The notes beneath the pieces are model-generated. The model worked only from the letters and a program-made list of their open reading frames with translations. It did no database searches and was not told where the DNA came from. A stretch of DNA of 28,992 bases, taken from NCBI GenBank assembly GCA_964560655.1, contig CAZLLR010000007.1, forward strand, positions 1-28,992, read 5' to 3'. The position numbers and the translations under genes are program-made. This stretch comes from GCA-002772825 sp964560655. GTDB taxonomy: Bacteria > Patescibacteriota > Minisyncoccia > GCA-002772825. Below, one piece after another: positions 6,864-14,517 of the stretch (position 1 is its first letter; each line of letters opens with the position of its first letter).

Positions 6864-7406
6864 ATGAATACTTTTCTAAGCTCAGTTACCTTGATCGGAA
6901 TGCTCATAAACGTCACCTCAACAATAACTGTTGAACAAGCCGAGGAGCCTATACAGACCAAGCCGGCAATAACTATAAACATTGCTGGTGACCTAATAAC
7001 TAGGTACGAAAGATACAAGTTACTATTAAATCCAGAGGAAGTTCTCCCAGAAGATATAAATAGTGACTCACACGTAATAATCGAGACAGGAGAAGCTGAT
7101 ATAACAGCTTACTCAAGTACCCCTGACCAGACAGATAATGATCCTTTTATAATGGCTTCCGGAAAACATGTTTATGATGGAGCCATCGCAGCAAACTTTC
7201 TTCCCTTTGGGACTAAAGTACGCTTTCCTGAAGTATACGGTGATAAGATATTCACAGTAGAAGACAGGATGCATAGAAGGTTCTCCGAGAGAATAGATAT
7301 CTGGATGGAGACGAGAAGAAAGGCCGAAGTCTTTGGTATAAAAAAAATCAAATATGAAATTGTAGAAGAAAAAGAATCGAATACTGAAAAGATTGCGATG
7401 AGATAA
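6864..7406 (+). CDS. 3D-domain (MltA-like) secreted cell-wall protein
   Basis: A 180-residue protein whose C-terminal half (about 77-172) is a 3D domain, the double-psi beta barrel found in wall-lytic proteins such as MltA and YocH. Visible marks are ADITAYSSTPDQT, IMASG, GAIAANFLPFGTKVRFP and the catalytic-type TVEDRMHRRFSERIDIWM with its conserved aspartates. The N-terminus has a hydrophobic stretch (4-22) that may be a poor signal peptide, as it lacks a basic n-region. Residues 23-75 are an uncharacterised linker. It probably trims peptidoglycan outside the membrane. It has a consensus promoter, a long structured leader and its own terminator, so it is a single-gene unit. Confidence 0.85.
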   Translation: MNTFLSSVTLIGMLINVTSTITVEQAEEPIQTKPAITINIAGDLITRYERYKLLLNPEEVLPEDINSDSHVIIETGEADITAYSSTPDQTDNDPFIMASGKHVYDGAIAANFLPFGTKVRFPEVYGDKIFTVEDRMHRRFSERIDIWMETRRKAEVFGIKKIKYEIVEEKESNTEKIAMR

Positions 7407-7415
7407 TCTACAATT

Positions 7416-7447
7416 AAAAATGCGAGCGGAAATTCCGCTCGCATTTT
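7416..7447. terminator. Strong bidirectional terminator
   Basis: A near-perfect palindrome (TGCGAGCGGAA around one A, then its complement) is flanked by AAAAA and TTTTT. It ends the plus-strand 3D-domain gene directly after its stop and could also act on the minus strand. Confidence 0.9.
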
Positions 7448-7460
7448 TATATTTAAATAA

Positions 7461-7494
7461 AAGAAGCGAGTGGATATATTCCAACTCGCTTCTT
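7461..7494 (-). terminator. Terminator of the HNH gene
   Basis: AAGAAGCGAGT pairs with ACTCGCTTCTT, with a short GG/CC inner part. On the minus strand the hairpin runs into TTATTTAAAT. It lies 37 bases past the HNH stop. Confidence 0.7.
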
Positions 7495-7530
7495 AAAAAA
7501 CCTTACATCTAAAAGAGTAGTTATCAGCAT

Positions 7531-7782
7531 TTAAGGGATTCTCAAGGTTGGTTCCACGAATACACCTACTAGATTAAGCACTCTATAATAAAACTTGTCA
7601 GATTGTATTCTTAGAGGGCCCCTAGGGATGTTCATTTCTATCCTATCATGACATTTCCTACAGACCATTAAAATCTCTTTTCTATATTTTTTCTTACCAA
7701 AGAACCTTTTTGGTAATATGTGATGTCTTGTTAATTTTTTATTTTTATTACATACAGGACATATTTTACCCCGTATACTCAT
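7531..7782 (-). CDS. Small HNH nuclease-family protein
   Basis: An 83-residue protein that is almost entirely one HNH module. A zinc knuckle is formed by CPVC (8-11) and CRKCH (41-45). The catalytic part begins LTRHHILPKRFFG (His 20 and His 21). Such stand-alone HNH proteins occur as homing-type nucleases, phage proteins and repair factors, and the role here cannot be read. It is one of few genes in the window with a textbook Shine-Dalgarno (AAAGGAGG, eight bases before the ATG), and a TATAAT box lies about 45 bases upstream. It is flanked by strong terminators and forms its own unit, which would fit a mobile cassette. Confidence 0.8.
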   Translation of the reverse strand: MSIRGKICPVCNKNKKLTRHHILPKRFFGKKKYRKEILMVCRKCHDRIEMNIPRGPLRIQSDKFYYRVLNLVGVFVEPTLRIP

Positions 7783-7874
7783 AAATATCGCCTCCTTTGT
7801 TAAAGATCAATATTACTTATTTTAAATTATTATATTACTAAAGAATAAATAAATAAAGTAGATAGTTTATTACA

Positions 7875-8909
7875 CTATAAATTATTTTCTGTAGCAAGTT
7901 GTCCACAAGCGGCCTTGATCTCTCCCCCAAAATGATATCTCTGTGAAGTTGGCACGCCAGCCTTCCCTAAGACTTCCTTAAATCTTCTCATTGAGTTATG
8001 AGAAGAAGGATTCATATCGCCTTGCCCAGTAGGGTTGTACTCTATAAGGTTAACAAAGTGAAGTGGTTTATTCATAAGCTTTACTAACTCTTCTGCATCT
8101 TCCTTAGAGTCGTTAATCCCCTCTAGCATAACGTACTCAAACATCACTTGCCGAGAAGTCTCCTGTATATATTCATCAACCGCTTCAAGGACCTCTTTTA
8201 GTGGATACTTTATATTCACGGGCATCAACTTCGATCTAAGGTCATCGAAAGCAGCATGTAAAGAGATAGCTAAGTTAACCTGTAAGTTCTCTTTGGTTAG
8301 TCTTTTAATACCTTCAATAACCCCGCTTGTGGATATTGATATCTTCCTAGCACCGATATTAAACCCCTCTTTGTTATTTAAAGTCCGGACTGCTGACAGC
8401 ACATTATCATAATTTAAAAATGGCTCACCCATACCCATGAAGACAATATTTGTTATCTTATCTTTACCTTGCGCCTTAAGATACCGAGCAAAAAATAAGA
8501 CCTGTCCCACTATCTCATCTTTAGTTAAGTCCCTAGTAAGACCCATATCTCCTGTGGCGCAGAAAACACACTTCATAGGACATCCAACTTGAGAGGAGAC
8601 ACAAACAGTGGACCTGCCCCCGATGTGGTGCATCAACACACTTTCAATATTGAGCCCGTCAGTAAGCGTTATAAGCGCTTTTAAGACCCCTTCAGCTGAC
8701 TCGACAACTTCTCCCTTAACCCCAAGTGGACACTCTTTGTTTAGCCTATCTCTCAACTTAGGTGGTAGATATGTGGCAAAAGACCAATCTTCTATCAAAT
8801 CCTTAAATACCGCTTCTTTTGCTTGCTTGAGGCGATATTTAGGCTCACTTTTTAAGACCTCTTCTAGTTTATCTAATTTTATCCCGTTAGAGATTCTTTT
8901 TTTCGTCAT
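7875..8909 (-). CDS. rlmN: Dual-specificity RNA methyltransferase RlmN
   Basis: A radical SAM enzyme that methylates C2 of adenosine 2503 in 23S rRNA and of A37 in some tRNAs. The 4Fe-4S cluster ligands are Cys110, Cys114 and Cys117 (VGCPMKCVFCATG). The methyl-carrying cysteine is Cys335 in KAACGQLA near the C-terminus. GMGEP and the IEYNPTG segment are also present. The 344-residue length is normal. A TATAAA box exactly six bases before the ATG and the absence of a Shine-Dalgarno suggest a leaderless start. Another TATAAT (8977-8972) abuts the inverted repeat upstream. Confidence 0.96.
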   Translation of the reverse strand: MTKKRISNGIKLDKLEEVLKSEPKYRLKQAKEAVFKDLIEDWSFATYLPPKLRDRLNKECPLGVKGEVVESAEGVLKALITLTDGLNIESVLMHHIGGRSTVCVSSQVGCPMKCVFCATGDMGLTRDLTKDEIVGQVLFFARYLKAQGKDKITNIVFMGMGEPFLNYDNVLSAVRTLNNKEGFNIGARKISISTSGVIEGIKRLTKENLQVNLAISLHAAFDDLRSKLMPVNIKYPLKEVLEAVDEYIQETSRQVMFEYVMLEGINDSKEDAEELVKLMNKPLHFVNLIEYNPTGQGDMNPSSHNSMRRFKEVLGKAGVPTSQRYHFGGEIKAACGQLATENNL

Positions 8910-8977
8910 CTTTATTTTATATTTTATTTTTTTATAGTTTGTCGCTATCTCTAATGGGATTCATGTTTATCATTATA

Positions 8978-9054
8978 TTAACTTCACAAGATTTTTATCT
9001 TTTTAAATTTATTAATTTTGATAACGAAGATGGATAAAAATCTTGTGAAGTTAA
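8978..9054. repeat. 22-bp perfect inverted repeat with 33-base loop
   Basis: Bases 8978-8999 are the exact reverse complement of 9033-9054. The repeat lies between engB (ending at 9073) and rlmN (starting at 8909), both minus strand. Neither side has a T-tract directly after the stem. A -10-like TATAAT (8977-8972) touches the rlmN-side arm. It could be an RNA processing or termination stem, or an operator. Confidence 0.6.
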
Positions 9055-9072
9055 GGATTATTTTTAGTTCAC

Positions 9073-9642
9073 TTAAGAGAAAAGGATATCTAAGAGCTCA
9101 AGTCTCCCCGTCTTGTCTTTAGCTGAAAAAGGGACGATTGTATTACCCCCTGATTCAACGCGAAACTCTTCTATCTTTTTTTTAATATCATTTTTTCTCA
9201 GCTTATCTATCTTGTTGGCGACAATGACTATACTATGTCCTTCTTCACTTAGTATCTCTATCATCTGTTTATCAAGGTCCGTAATACCGACTTTAGCATC
9301 TATTATAATTACCGTATGCTTCGGCCTGACCTCACAACCCCTTAGATACCATTCTAAGTGCTTATTTAATTTAAAAGCACTTTTTTGAGACATACCTGCA
9401 AAACCATAACCCGGAAGATCTACAAAATAGATCTTATTGTTTATAAGAAAGAAATTTATCTCCCTGGTCTTACCAACTTTAGCGCTTGTCTTTACTAAGC
9501 TTTTCCTATTAACTAGGCAGTTTATAGTGCTAGACTTGCCGACATTAGACCTTCCCACAAAAGATATCTGCGTCACACCATCATAAAGGATATCATCTGT
9601 GCCTTTTATCCCTTTTATAAATTCTGCTGTTTTAATTTCCAT
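9073..9642 (-). CDS. engB: Ribosome-biogenesis GTPase EngB (YsxC/YihA)
   Basis: A 189-residue TrmE-Era-type GTPase needed for late assembly of the large ribosomal subunit. All G motifs are visible: GRSNVGKSST (G1), the TREINF region (G2), DLPGYGFA (G3), NKIDK (G4) and SAKDKTG (G5). The length is usual for the family. It follows the cobalamin adenosyltransferase gene with a nine-base gap, so the two are co-transcribed, although they have no obvious functional link. No Shine-Dalgarno sequence is seen. Confidence 0.95.
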   Translation of the reverse strand: MEIKTAEFIKGIKGTDDILYDGVTQISFVGRSNVGKSSTINCLVNRKSLVKTSAKVGKTREINFFLINNKIYFVDLPGYGFAGMSQKSAFKLNKHLEWYLRGCEVRPKHTVIIIDAKVGITDLDKQMIEILSEEGHSIVIVANKIDKLRKNDIKKKIEEFRVESGGNTIVPFSAKDKTGRLELLDILFS

Positions 9643-9651
9643 AGATAAATT

Positions 9652-10203
9652 CTAATACCGCGGTGGTAATTCTTCTACACCAAGCCTATGATTCACAATC
9701 CTTGCCATCGCGTATAGTAAACTTGAGAGGCGATTAAGATACACTAGTGTATTAGGATTAACTTCCAATTTCCTTTCTTCTTCTACTACCACTACTTCAC
9801 GTTCAGCACGTCTTGCGATAGTCCTTGCAAAGTCAAAGAGGGAAGATAATTCTACTCCACCAGAAACAAAGAAATTTTTTATAGGTGGTAATTCTTTTTC
9901 TATAATGGCTATCAAATTTTCCACTTCTTTAATTTTTTCTTCGTTAATCTCTTTATCTCCACCAGAAACTCCCGCCTGTATTATAAAAAGGTTCTGTTGA
10001 ATATCATCTACTATTTCATGACAAGACTTTTCTCCTATTGATAATTCGTTCTCTTTTGACTTTATTTTACAAAGCCCCAAAAACGAATTAAGTTCATCAA
10101 GGGCACCCAAGGCACAAGCTATAGCCGAGCTCTTAGAGAGCCTTTGGTCACAACAGCCAAAGATACTAGTACGGCCGTCATCCCCTTTTCTTGTATAAAG
10201 CAT
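9652..10203 (-). CDS. PduO-type ATP:cob(I)alamin adenosyltransferase
   Basis: A 183-residue protein that would transfer adenosyl from ATP to cob(I)alamin. The PduO signatures are TRKGDDGRTS at the N-terminus (ATP-binding), ALGALDELNSFLG, the FDFARTIARRAERE helix with the conserved arginines, and NRLSSLLYAMAR. No cobalamin-biosynthesis or B12-dependent enzyme gene lies in the window, so it would depend on salvaged corrinoid or serve an enzyme elsewhere. Cys17-Cys18 at the FGCC position, where GG is more usual, is a small oddity. A TATAAA box lies exactly six bases before the ATG, suggesting a leaderless start. I looked for a cobalamin riboswitch upstream and saw none. Confidence 0.88.
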   Translation of the reverse strand: MLYTRKGDDGRTSIFGCCDQRLSKSSAIACALGALDELNSFLGLCKIKSKENELSIGEKSCHEIVDDIQQNLFIIQAGVSGGDKEINEEKIKEVENLIAIIEKELPPIKNFFVSGGVELSSLFDFARTIARRAEREVVVVEEERKLEVNPNTLVYLNRLSSLLYAMARIVNHRLGVEELPPRY

Positions 10204-10251
10204 ATCTTATTTATACAAGAAAATTGATTGTATGTAAACGAGAAAATATCC

Positions 10252-10287
10252 CAACGGCTCATCCTCCATTTAGCGGATGAGCCGTTG
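10252..10287. terminator. 13-bp GC-rich hairpin between pduO-type gene and tRNA-His
   Basis: CAACGGCTCATCC (10252-10264) pairs perfectly with GGATGAGCCGTTG (10275-10287). The minus-strand tail is GGATATTTTC, a weak T-tract, which would end the tRNA transcript before the adenosyltransferase gene. An outer pair, ATTGATTGT (10223-10231) with ACAATCAAT (10323-10331), encloses it, so a larger folded RNA of about 110 bases is possible. Confidence 0.5.
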
Positions 10288-10354
10288 AAAAAGAGGTAAT
10301 CTAGTTAGATGAGTTGGGGTAAACAATCAATATTAAAAAACTTTTAGTACCAAG

Positions 10355-10426
10355 GGAGGCATAGGGGGCTCGAACCCCTGCTAGCAACTCCACAGGTTGC
10401 CGTGCTACCACTACACCAATGCCTCC
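10355..10426 (-). tRNA. tRNA-His (GTG)
   Basis: The full cloverleaf is readable on the minus strand. The acceptor begins GGAGGCAT and ends ATGCCTCC, so the extra G(-1) pairs with C73, the hallmark of tRNA-His. The anticodon loop CTGTGGA gives GTG between GCAAC/GTTGC stems, and the T-loop is TTCGAGC. CCA is not encoded. The 200-base gap to tRNA-Leu (10427-10639) holds nothing that I can identify. Confidence 0.95.
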
Positions 10427-10639
10427 ATAAATTGATGGACTATCTTTTATAACTATCTTAGATATTTACTCCTACGAGGACAATATAAGTAATGATGATG
10501 CACAGCGATGAATGTAAAACCAATCATAACCTTACCTAAAACGTCTAATTGTATGAGCTAAAAGAATATATCCACATAATAGATATTAGCAAATTTTTTA
10601 TAAAATAAAAAGGATTTCCCAAATGCGCTTCACTTGTTG

Positions 10640-10723
10640 TGCCCAGGAGAGGATTTGAACCTCCACGCTCTTGCGAACACTAGCCCCTCAAGCTAGCCTG
10701 TCTACCAGTTCCAGCACCTGGGC
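10640..10723 (-). tRNA. tRNA-Leu (GAG)
   Basis: A class II tRNA with a long variable arm. The acceptor is GCCCAGG/CCTGGGC with discriminator A. The anticodon loop TTGAGGG between CTAGC and GCTAG gives GAG. The T-loop is TTCAAAT. CCA is not encoded. It starts 24 bases after the rplS stop, so it is probably cut from the rplS transcript. Confidence 0.95.
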
Positions 10724-10747
10724 ATACCTCTACACAACAATAATAGA

Positions 10748-11299
10748 TTACTTTGAAGCAGACTCTACCTCTACTTCCACCTCCTTAGCCACTTCTTCTT
10801 TTGGCTCCTCAGAGACAATACTGTCATTTTTTGTTTCATTTTTATCATTAACAAGCGTAGGGGTAGCTTCATTATCTTTAGCGGGCTCAACAGTATCAGT
10901 AGTCTCAGCTTTTTTATCTATTACTTCGTTCCTTGCAACTTCCTTCTTAACCCTAGTAGAGATAAGCCTCTTCATTTTCTTCTTAATCTCTTTCACCGCT
11001 TTATCACGGATATAATACAATTTAGACCTTCTTACTTTTGACCTGCGGATTACTTCTATCCTGTCAATAGATGGGGAAAACAATGGAAAAATACGCTCAA
11101 CTCCAATATTACCTGATTTCTTACGTACGGTAAAAGTAGCACCCGGCTCAGAGCCATGCTTTCTTGCTATGACAAGACCCTCAAAAGCCTGAAGGCGAGT
11201 CTTCCCTTTCTCCTCAATCTTAACCCAAACACGCACTACATCACCAGCGCCCATATCAAGGCTTGATCGTTTTTTAGTCTCTTCTGGAATGATATTCAT
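10748..11299 (-). CDS. rplS: Ribosomal protein bL19 with long charged C-terminal tail
   Basis: Large-subunit protein at the interface with the small subunit. The core (about residues 1-112 from the ATG) has the family signatures GDVVRVWVKIEEKGK, FEGLVIARKHG, FTVRKKSGNIGVERIFP and RRSKVRRSKLYYIRD. Usual bL19 ends near 115-120 residues; here a tail of about 65 residues follows, first Lys/Arg-rich, then acidic and repetitive (EVEVEVES), predicted disordered. I chose the ATG at 11299; a TTG at 11308 is possible but without better support. It lies six bases after the pseudouridine synthase gene and is followed by tRNA-Leu, so it belongs to the tail of the ATP-synthase-led gene run. Confidence 0.95.
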   Translation of the reverse strand: MNIIPEETKKRSSLDMGAGDVVRVWVKIEEKGKTRLQAFEGLVIARKHGSEPGATFTVRKKSGNIGVERIFPLFSPSIDRIEVIRRSKVRRSKLYYIRDKAVKEIKKKMKRLISTRVKKEVARNEVIDKKAETTDTVEPAKDNEATPTLVNDKNETKNDSIVSEEPKEEVAKEVEVEVESASK

Positions 11300-11314
11300 A
11301 ACCTTCAAAATTTA

Positions 11315-12034
11315 TCATAAATCCTTAAGTTTCGCAAGGGCACTCTTTAGATCATCTGGTAAATCAGCCTCAATCTTAATTTTCCCTCCTTCAAATAGAG
11401 TCAATTCTATGGATCTAGCATGCAAAAAGTGTCTAATTAAGCCAAAAGGTTGTTTAGTCCTCTTAGGAGCATAAAGAGAGTCTCCTACGATAGGGTGCCC
11501 TATGGCCTTCATATGGACCCTTATCTGGTGTGTACGCCCCGTCTTAGGGTAAACCTCAACGAGGGTATATCCTTTGAACTTTTCAAGTACTTTATATTCT
11601 GTCACTGCTTCCCTCAATAAACCGCGCGCTCTATCACCCGTTATAAACTTACGAAAATCTTTTTTACTTTTACCAATAGACTCGTCTATTAGACCATCAT
11701 CTTTTTTAATATTTCCATAGACAAGAGCAATATAAGTCTTCTTCACTTCTCTTTCTTTAAATTGCCTTTTTAAAAACTCGAAAGATTGCTGAGTCTTAGC
11801 TATAATCAATACACCTGAAGTCTCCCTATCTAACCTATGCACAATGCCTGGCCTTAAGAGTGGTTCATCTCCAACTTTTTTTACTTTAGGATATTTTTTA
11901 ATAACCCAATCTGTAAGACAAAATGTCCCCGGCTTAGTCTGGGGCGCCTTGTGTACCAAGAGGCCAGCTGGCTTATTTATAACAAGTTGATTCTTATCTT
12001 CATAAATTATTTTTATTCCATCAGAACTTTTCAT
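11315..12034 (-). CDS. RluA-family pseudouridine synthase
   Basis: Isomerises uridine to pseudouridine in rRNA or tRNA. The catalytic motif is GIVHRLDRETSGVLI, with the active Asp in HRLDR. YEDKNQLVINKPAGLLVH and KTGRTHQIRVHMKAIGHPIVGD are the other family blocks. At 239 residues it lacks the N-terminal S4 RNA-binding domain of RluD and RluC, so it is closer to the RluA/short form, and the target position cannot be named. It begins seven bases after the epsilon stop. TATAAT six bases before its ATG, overlapping the epsilon stop codon, could give a separate leaderless transcript. Confidence 0.93.
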   Translation of the reverse strand: MKSSDGIKIIYEDKNQLVINKPAGLLVHKAPQTKPGTFCLTDWVIKKYPKVKKVGDEPLLRPGIVHRLDRETSGVLIIAKTQQSFEFLKRQFKEREVKKTYIALVYGNIKKDDGLIDESIGKSKKDFRKFITGDRARGLLREAVTEYKVLEKFKGYTLVEVYPKTGRTHQIRVHMKAIGHPIVGDSLYAPKRTKQPFGLIRHFLHARSIELTLFEGGKIKIEADLPDDLKSALAKLKDL

Positions 12035-12041
12035 TATATTA

Positions 12042-12293
12042 TTATAATATTATAACAATATGATTGTTTTTAACATAACAACATCCCTCAGAAACAACTA
12101 TTATTTTTTTATCTTCAACTGCTTGAAGAACTATGTCGCCTTTCTTAAGAAGAATAAAAGCTTCAGCATGTTTAGGTAATACCTGCATTTCCCCTGAAAA
12201 AGCAGGTATTGTAACACTCCTTAATTTGTCATAATTAGTAGCACCCTGCTTAGAAAGCACAGTGCAATCTAAAATAGAATTATTTAACATCAT
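12042..12293 (-). CDS. atpC: ATP synthase subunit epsilon, N-terminal domain only
   Basis: Central-stalk subunit that contacts gamma and the c-ring. The 83 residues cover only the N-terminal beta-sandwich: LRSVTIPAFSGEMQVLPKHAEAFILLKKG matches the usual GELGVLPGHAPLLTALKPG block, and the protein stops at the last strand (NHIVIIL). The C-terminal pair of helices, about 45-50 residues in most bacteria and the part that inhibits ATP hydrolysis and binds ATP, is absent. The frame ends naturally next to the following gene, so this is a short form and not a frameshift. It overlaps the beta gene by 14 bases. Confidence 0.85.
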   Translation of the reverse strand: MMLNNSILDCTVLSKQGATNYDKLRSVTIPAFSGEMQVLPKHAEAFILLKKGDIVLQAVEDKKIIVVSEGCCYVKNNHIVIIL

Positions 12294-13653
12294 CGATAGA
12301 TCCTATCATATAAAGCTTATCAAGCCCTACATCGTCAAATTCTCCTGATAAAATTCTCTCACATCCTTTTAATGTCTTATAAAGAGGGACATAAACACCT
12401 GATTTATTAAGAGAAGTGGGAATAACAAAAAATGGCTGAGTTAAAAATCTCTGAAGTCTTTCTGCCCTTTTAGCAATGATTCTATCCTGACGAGACAATT
12501 CATCAATCCCAAGAATTGCAATTATATGAGAAAGCTCCTGATATTTCTGAAAGATTGCTTTTGCCTCAGATGCAATATTAAAATGATATTCACCAACTAT
12601 ATCCTTATCGAGCCCAACTGAATTTGAACGCAAAATATCAACCGCTGGATAAATTCCCTTTTCAACAATATCTCTAGAAAGAACAAGTGATGCATCTAAG
12701 TGAGAAAATATTGATACAATAGCTGGGTCAGTAATATCGTCTGCTGGTACATACACAGCCTGTAGTGAAGTTATAGAATTCTTCTCTCCAGATCTAATCC
12801 TCTCTTCTAGTAAAGCAAGATCATGGTCTAATGTAGCTTGATACCCCAACTCTGAAGGTGTATGCGATAACATTGCACCTATTTCCATACCAGCCATAAC
12901 ATAACGATAGATATTATCAATAAATAAAAATACATCTTTCCTCATATTGTCGCGTAAAAACTCAGCAGCAGTAACTGAAGACAGCCCAACTCTTGATCTT
13001 ACTCCAGGGGGTTTATCCATCTCTGCAAAATAGAGAGCTGTATTATCCAATACCCCTAAATCTTTCAAAGTAGAGTATAAATCATTACCCTCTCTGACTC
13101 TTTCCCCTATGCCGGAAAATACAGAATAACCTTTTTCTTTAATAGAAAGATTATGTATAAGTTCAGTAATTAAAATTGTTTTTCCCACCCCAGCTCCTCC
13201 AAAAAGTCCGATCTTATCACCAACTCTAAATGGAGTAAAAAGATCTATAACCTTTATTCCCGTCTCCAATATTTCCCTACCCTTCTCTAAAACTTCCACC
13301 GAATTAATAGCGTCCTTGCCGTAAATAGAAAACTTATCATCATTATTATAACTAAAAGGTTTACCATCTATAGGATTTCCAAACATATCGAACATTCTTC
13401 CTATTATATTTTTATTAAGCGATATTGAGACCTCGTTTTTCTCCACAATCACTAGTTCCCCCTCTTCTACTAGCTCAAACCAAGATAAGGCAATAGCGAA
13501 TACTGTATTTATATTCTTCTTCTCTATAATCTCAAAGAGAACTTTACTCTTGGTACTTTTTAGTAATGAACGAATAGGGGGCACATCGTCCTTAAATACA
13601 ATCTCTGCCACACCTCCTCTTAATGTTATAATTGTACCTTTAATTTGTTTCAT
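12280..13653 (-). CDS. atpD: ATP synthase subunit beta
   Basis: Catalytic F1 subunit, 457 residues. Walker A is GGAGVGKT (152-159), the catalytic Glu is in GERVREGND (Glu184), Walker B ends in LFIDNIYRY (Asp246), and YVPADD and RFLTQPFFV are conserved. Two glutamates that are nearly invariant elsewhere are changed in an ungapped alignment that I made from memory to E. coli: the DCCD-reactive Glu192 is Thr195, and the Glu of NEPPG is Lys214 (MDKPPG). GYQPTL is GYQATL. The sequence is clearly divergent but has all the residues needed for catalysis. It overlaps gamma by four bases (ATGA) and epsilon by 14. Confidence 0.97.
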   Translation of the reverse strand: MKQIKGTIITLRGGVAEIVFKDDVPPIRSLLKSTKSKVLFEIIEKKNINTVFAIALSWFELVEEGELVIVEKNEVSISLNKNIIGRMFDMFGNPIDGKPFSYNNDDKFSIYGKDAINSVEVLEKGREILETGIKVIDLFTPFRVGDKIGLFGGAGVGKTILITELIHNLSIKEKGYSVFSGIGERVREGNDLYSTLKDLGVLDNTALYFAEMDKPPGVRSRVGLSSVTAAEFLRDNMRKDVFLFIDNIYRYVMAGMEIGAMLSHTPSELGYQATLDHDLALLEERIRSGEKNSITSLQAVYVPADDITDPAIVSIFSHLDASLVLSRDIVEKGIYPAVDILRSNSVGLDKDIVGEYHFNIASEAKAIFQKYQELSHIIAILGIDELSRQDRIIAKRAERLQRFLTQPFFVIPTSLNKSGVYVPLYKTLKGCERILSGEFDDVGLDKLYMIGSIDDVK

Positions 13654-14513
13654 AATGTTTGATTTGCTACAAAACTCTCTAATTGCTTTTTAGTTGCTAA
13701 GGCCCGTCTATCTTTTAAATATTCCGATTTATTCTTATCTATAAGATTGGATGTTTTAGCTGATGCGTGTTCTGTGGTTATCGTCCTAGCTGATAATTCA
13801 GATAGCCTTGTTTCTAAAAATATTTTATAAAAATAAATTTCCATATATTTCTTAAGAAGCCAATCGAAAATATTTTTTTTTGATGGTTCGAAGATGGGGA
13901 AACCATATGACCTAAGTATATTTTCATTTTCTAAAATATTTTTTTCTTTAGAAAATTTAAAAGGGATAAATTGAGAAAAAATTGGCTCCTGCTCTGTCAA
14001 AGAAATAAATTTTGGATATAATATATCAACCCTTGAGAATCTTTTTTTATTAAATTCACCAAATACATATTCACTTATATCTCTAATCTGCTCTGTCAAA
14101 GGTGTCTCAGATGACCCGTCAAATGACTTGGACAATATTATTCCCTCTTCATTAAGGTAATCTGCCCCCTTAGACCCTATAGTAATAACCACTTCGTATT
14201 TTTGCTTATTTTCTAAAAAAACATTTACAAGATTATGCCATAATCCGCCGACCAATCCACTGTCAGCACTCATTATTATTATAGCCCTTTTACCGCTATC
14301 ATTATTAATAAGAAAAGGATGTTCCTTCTTTGTGTAAAACATAGACAAACGAGCAATAAGTAACTCTACCTCTGAAAAATATTTATTAAGGTCATTTACT
14401 TCTTTTTTTAAAAAATGAAGAGAAGACGCAGCTATTTTTTCTACAGCTTTGACTGTCCCTAAGACATCTTCCAACCCTTGAATTTGATTTTTATAGCTTA
14501 AATAAGTTTTCAT
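13650..14513 (-). CDS. atpG: ATP synthase subunit gamma
   Basis: Rotor shaft of F1, 287 residues, the same length as in E. coli. The N-terminal helix is weakly conserved, as usual (IQGLEDVLGTVKAVEKIAAS). The Rossmann-like middle has IIIMSADSGLVGGLW, matching the SDRGLCGGLN block, and the C-terminal coiled-coil helix holds the ETRLSELSARTITTEHASAK segment. The N- and C-terminal helices that form the shaft are both complete. It follows alpha by four bases and overlaps beta by four. Confidence 0.94.
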   Translation of the reverse strand: MKTYLSYKNQIQGLEDVLGTVKAVEKIAASSLHFLKKEVNDLNKYFSEVELLIARLSMFYTKKEHPFLINNDSGKRAIIIMSADSGLVGGLWHNLVNVFLENKQKYEVVITIGSKGADYLNEEGIILSKSFDGSSETPLTEQIRDISEYVFGEFNKKRFSRVDILYPKFISLTEQEPIFSQFIPFKFSKEKNILENENILRSYGFPIFEPSKKNIFDWLLKKYMEIYFYKIFLETRLSELSARTITTEHASAKTSNLIDKNKSEYLKDRRALATKKQLESFVANQTL

Positions 14514-14517
14514 ATCG

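Noticed and set aside
10204..10354. Cobalamin riboswitch upstream of the adenosyltransferase
   Set aside because: I looked for the B12-box GCCACTG core on the minus strand and did not find it; the stems present do not fit the class.
10427..10639. A further RNA gene between tRNA-His and tRNA-Leu
   Set aside because: No cloverleaf, no strong hairpin and no convincing reading frame could be seen in these 213 bases.
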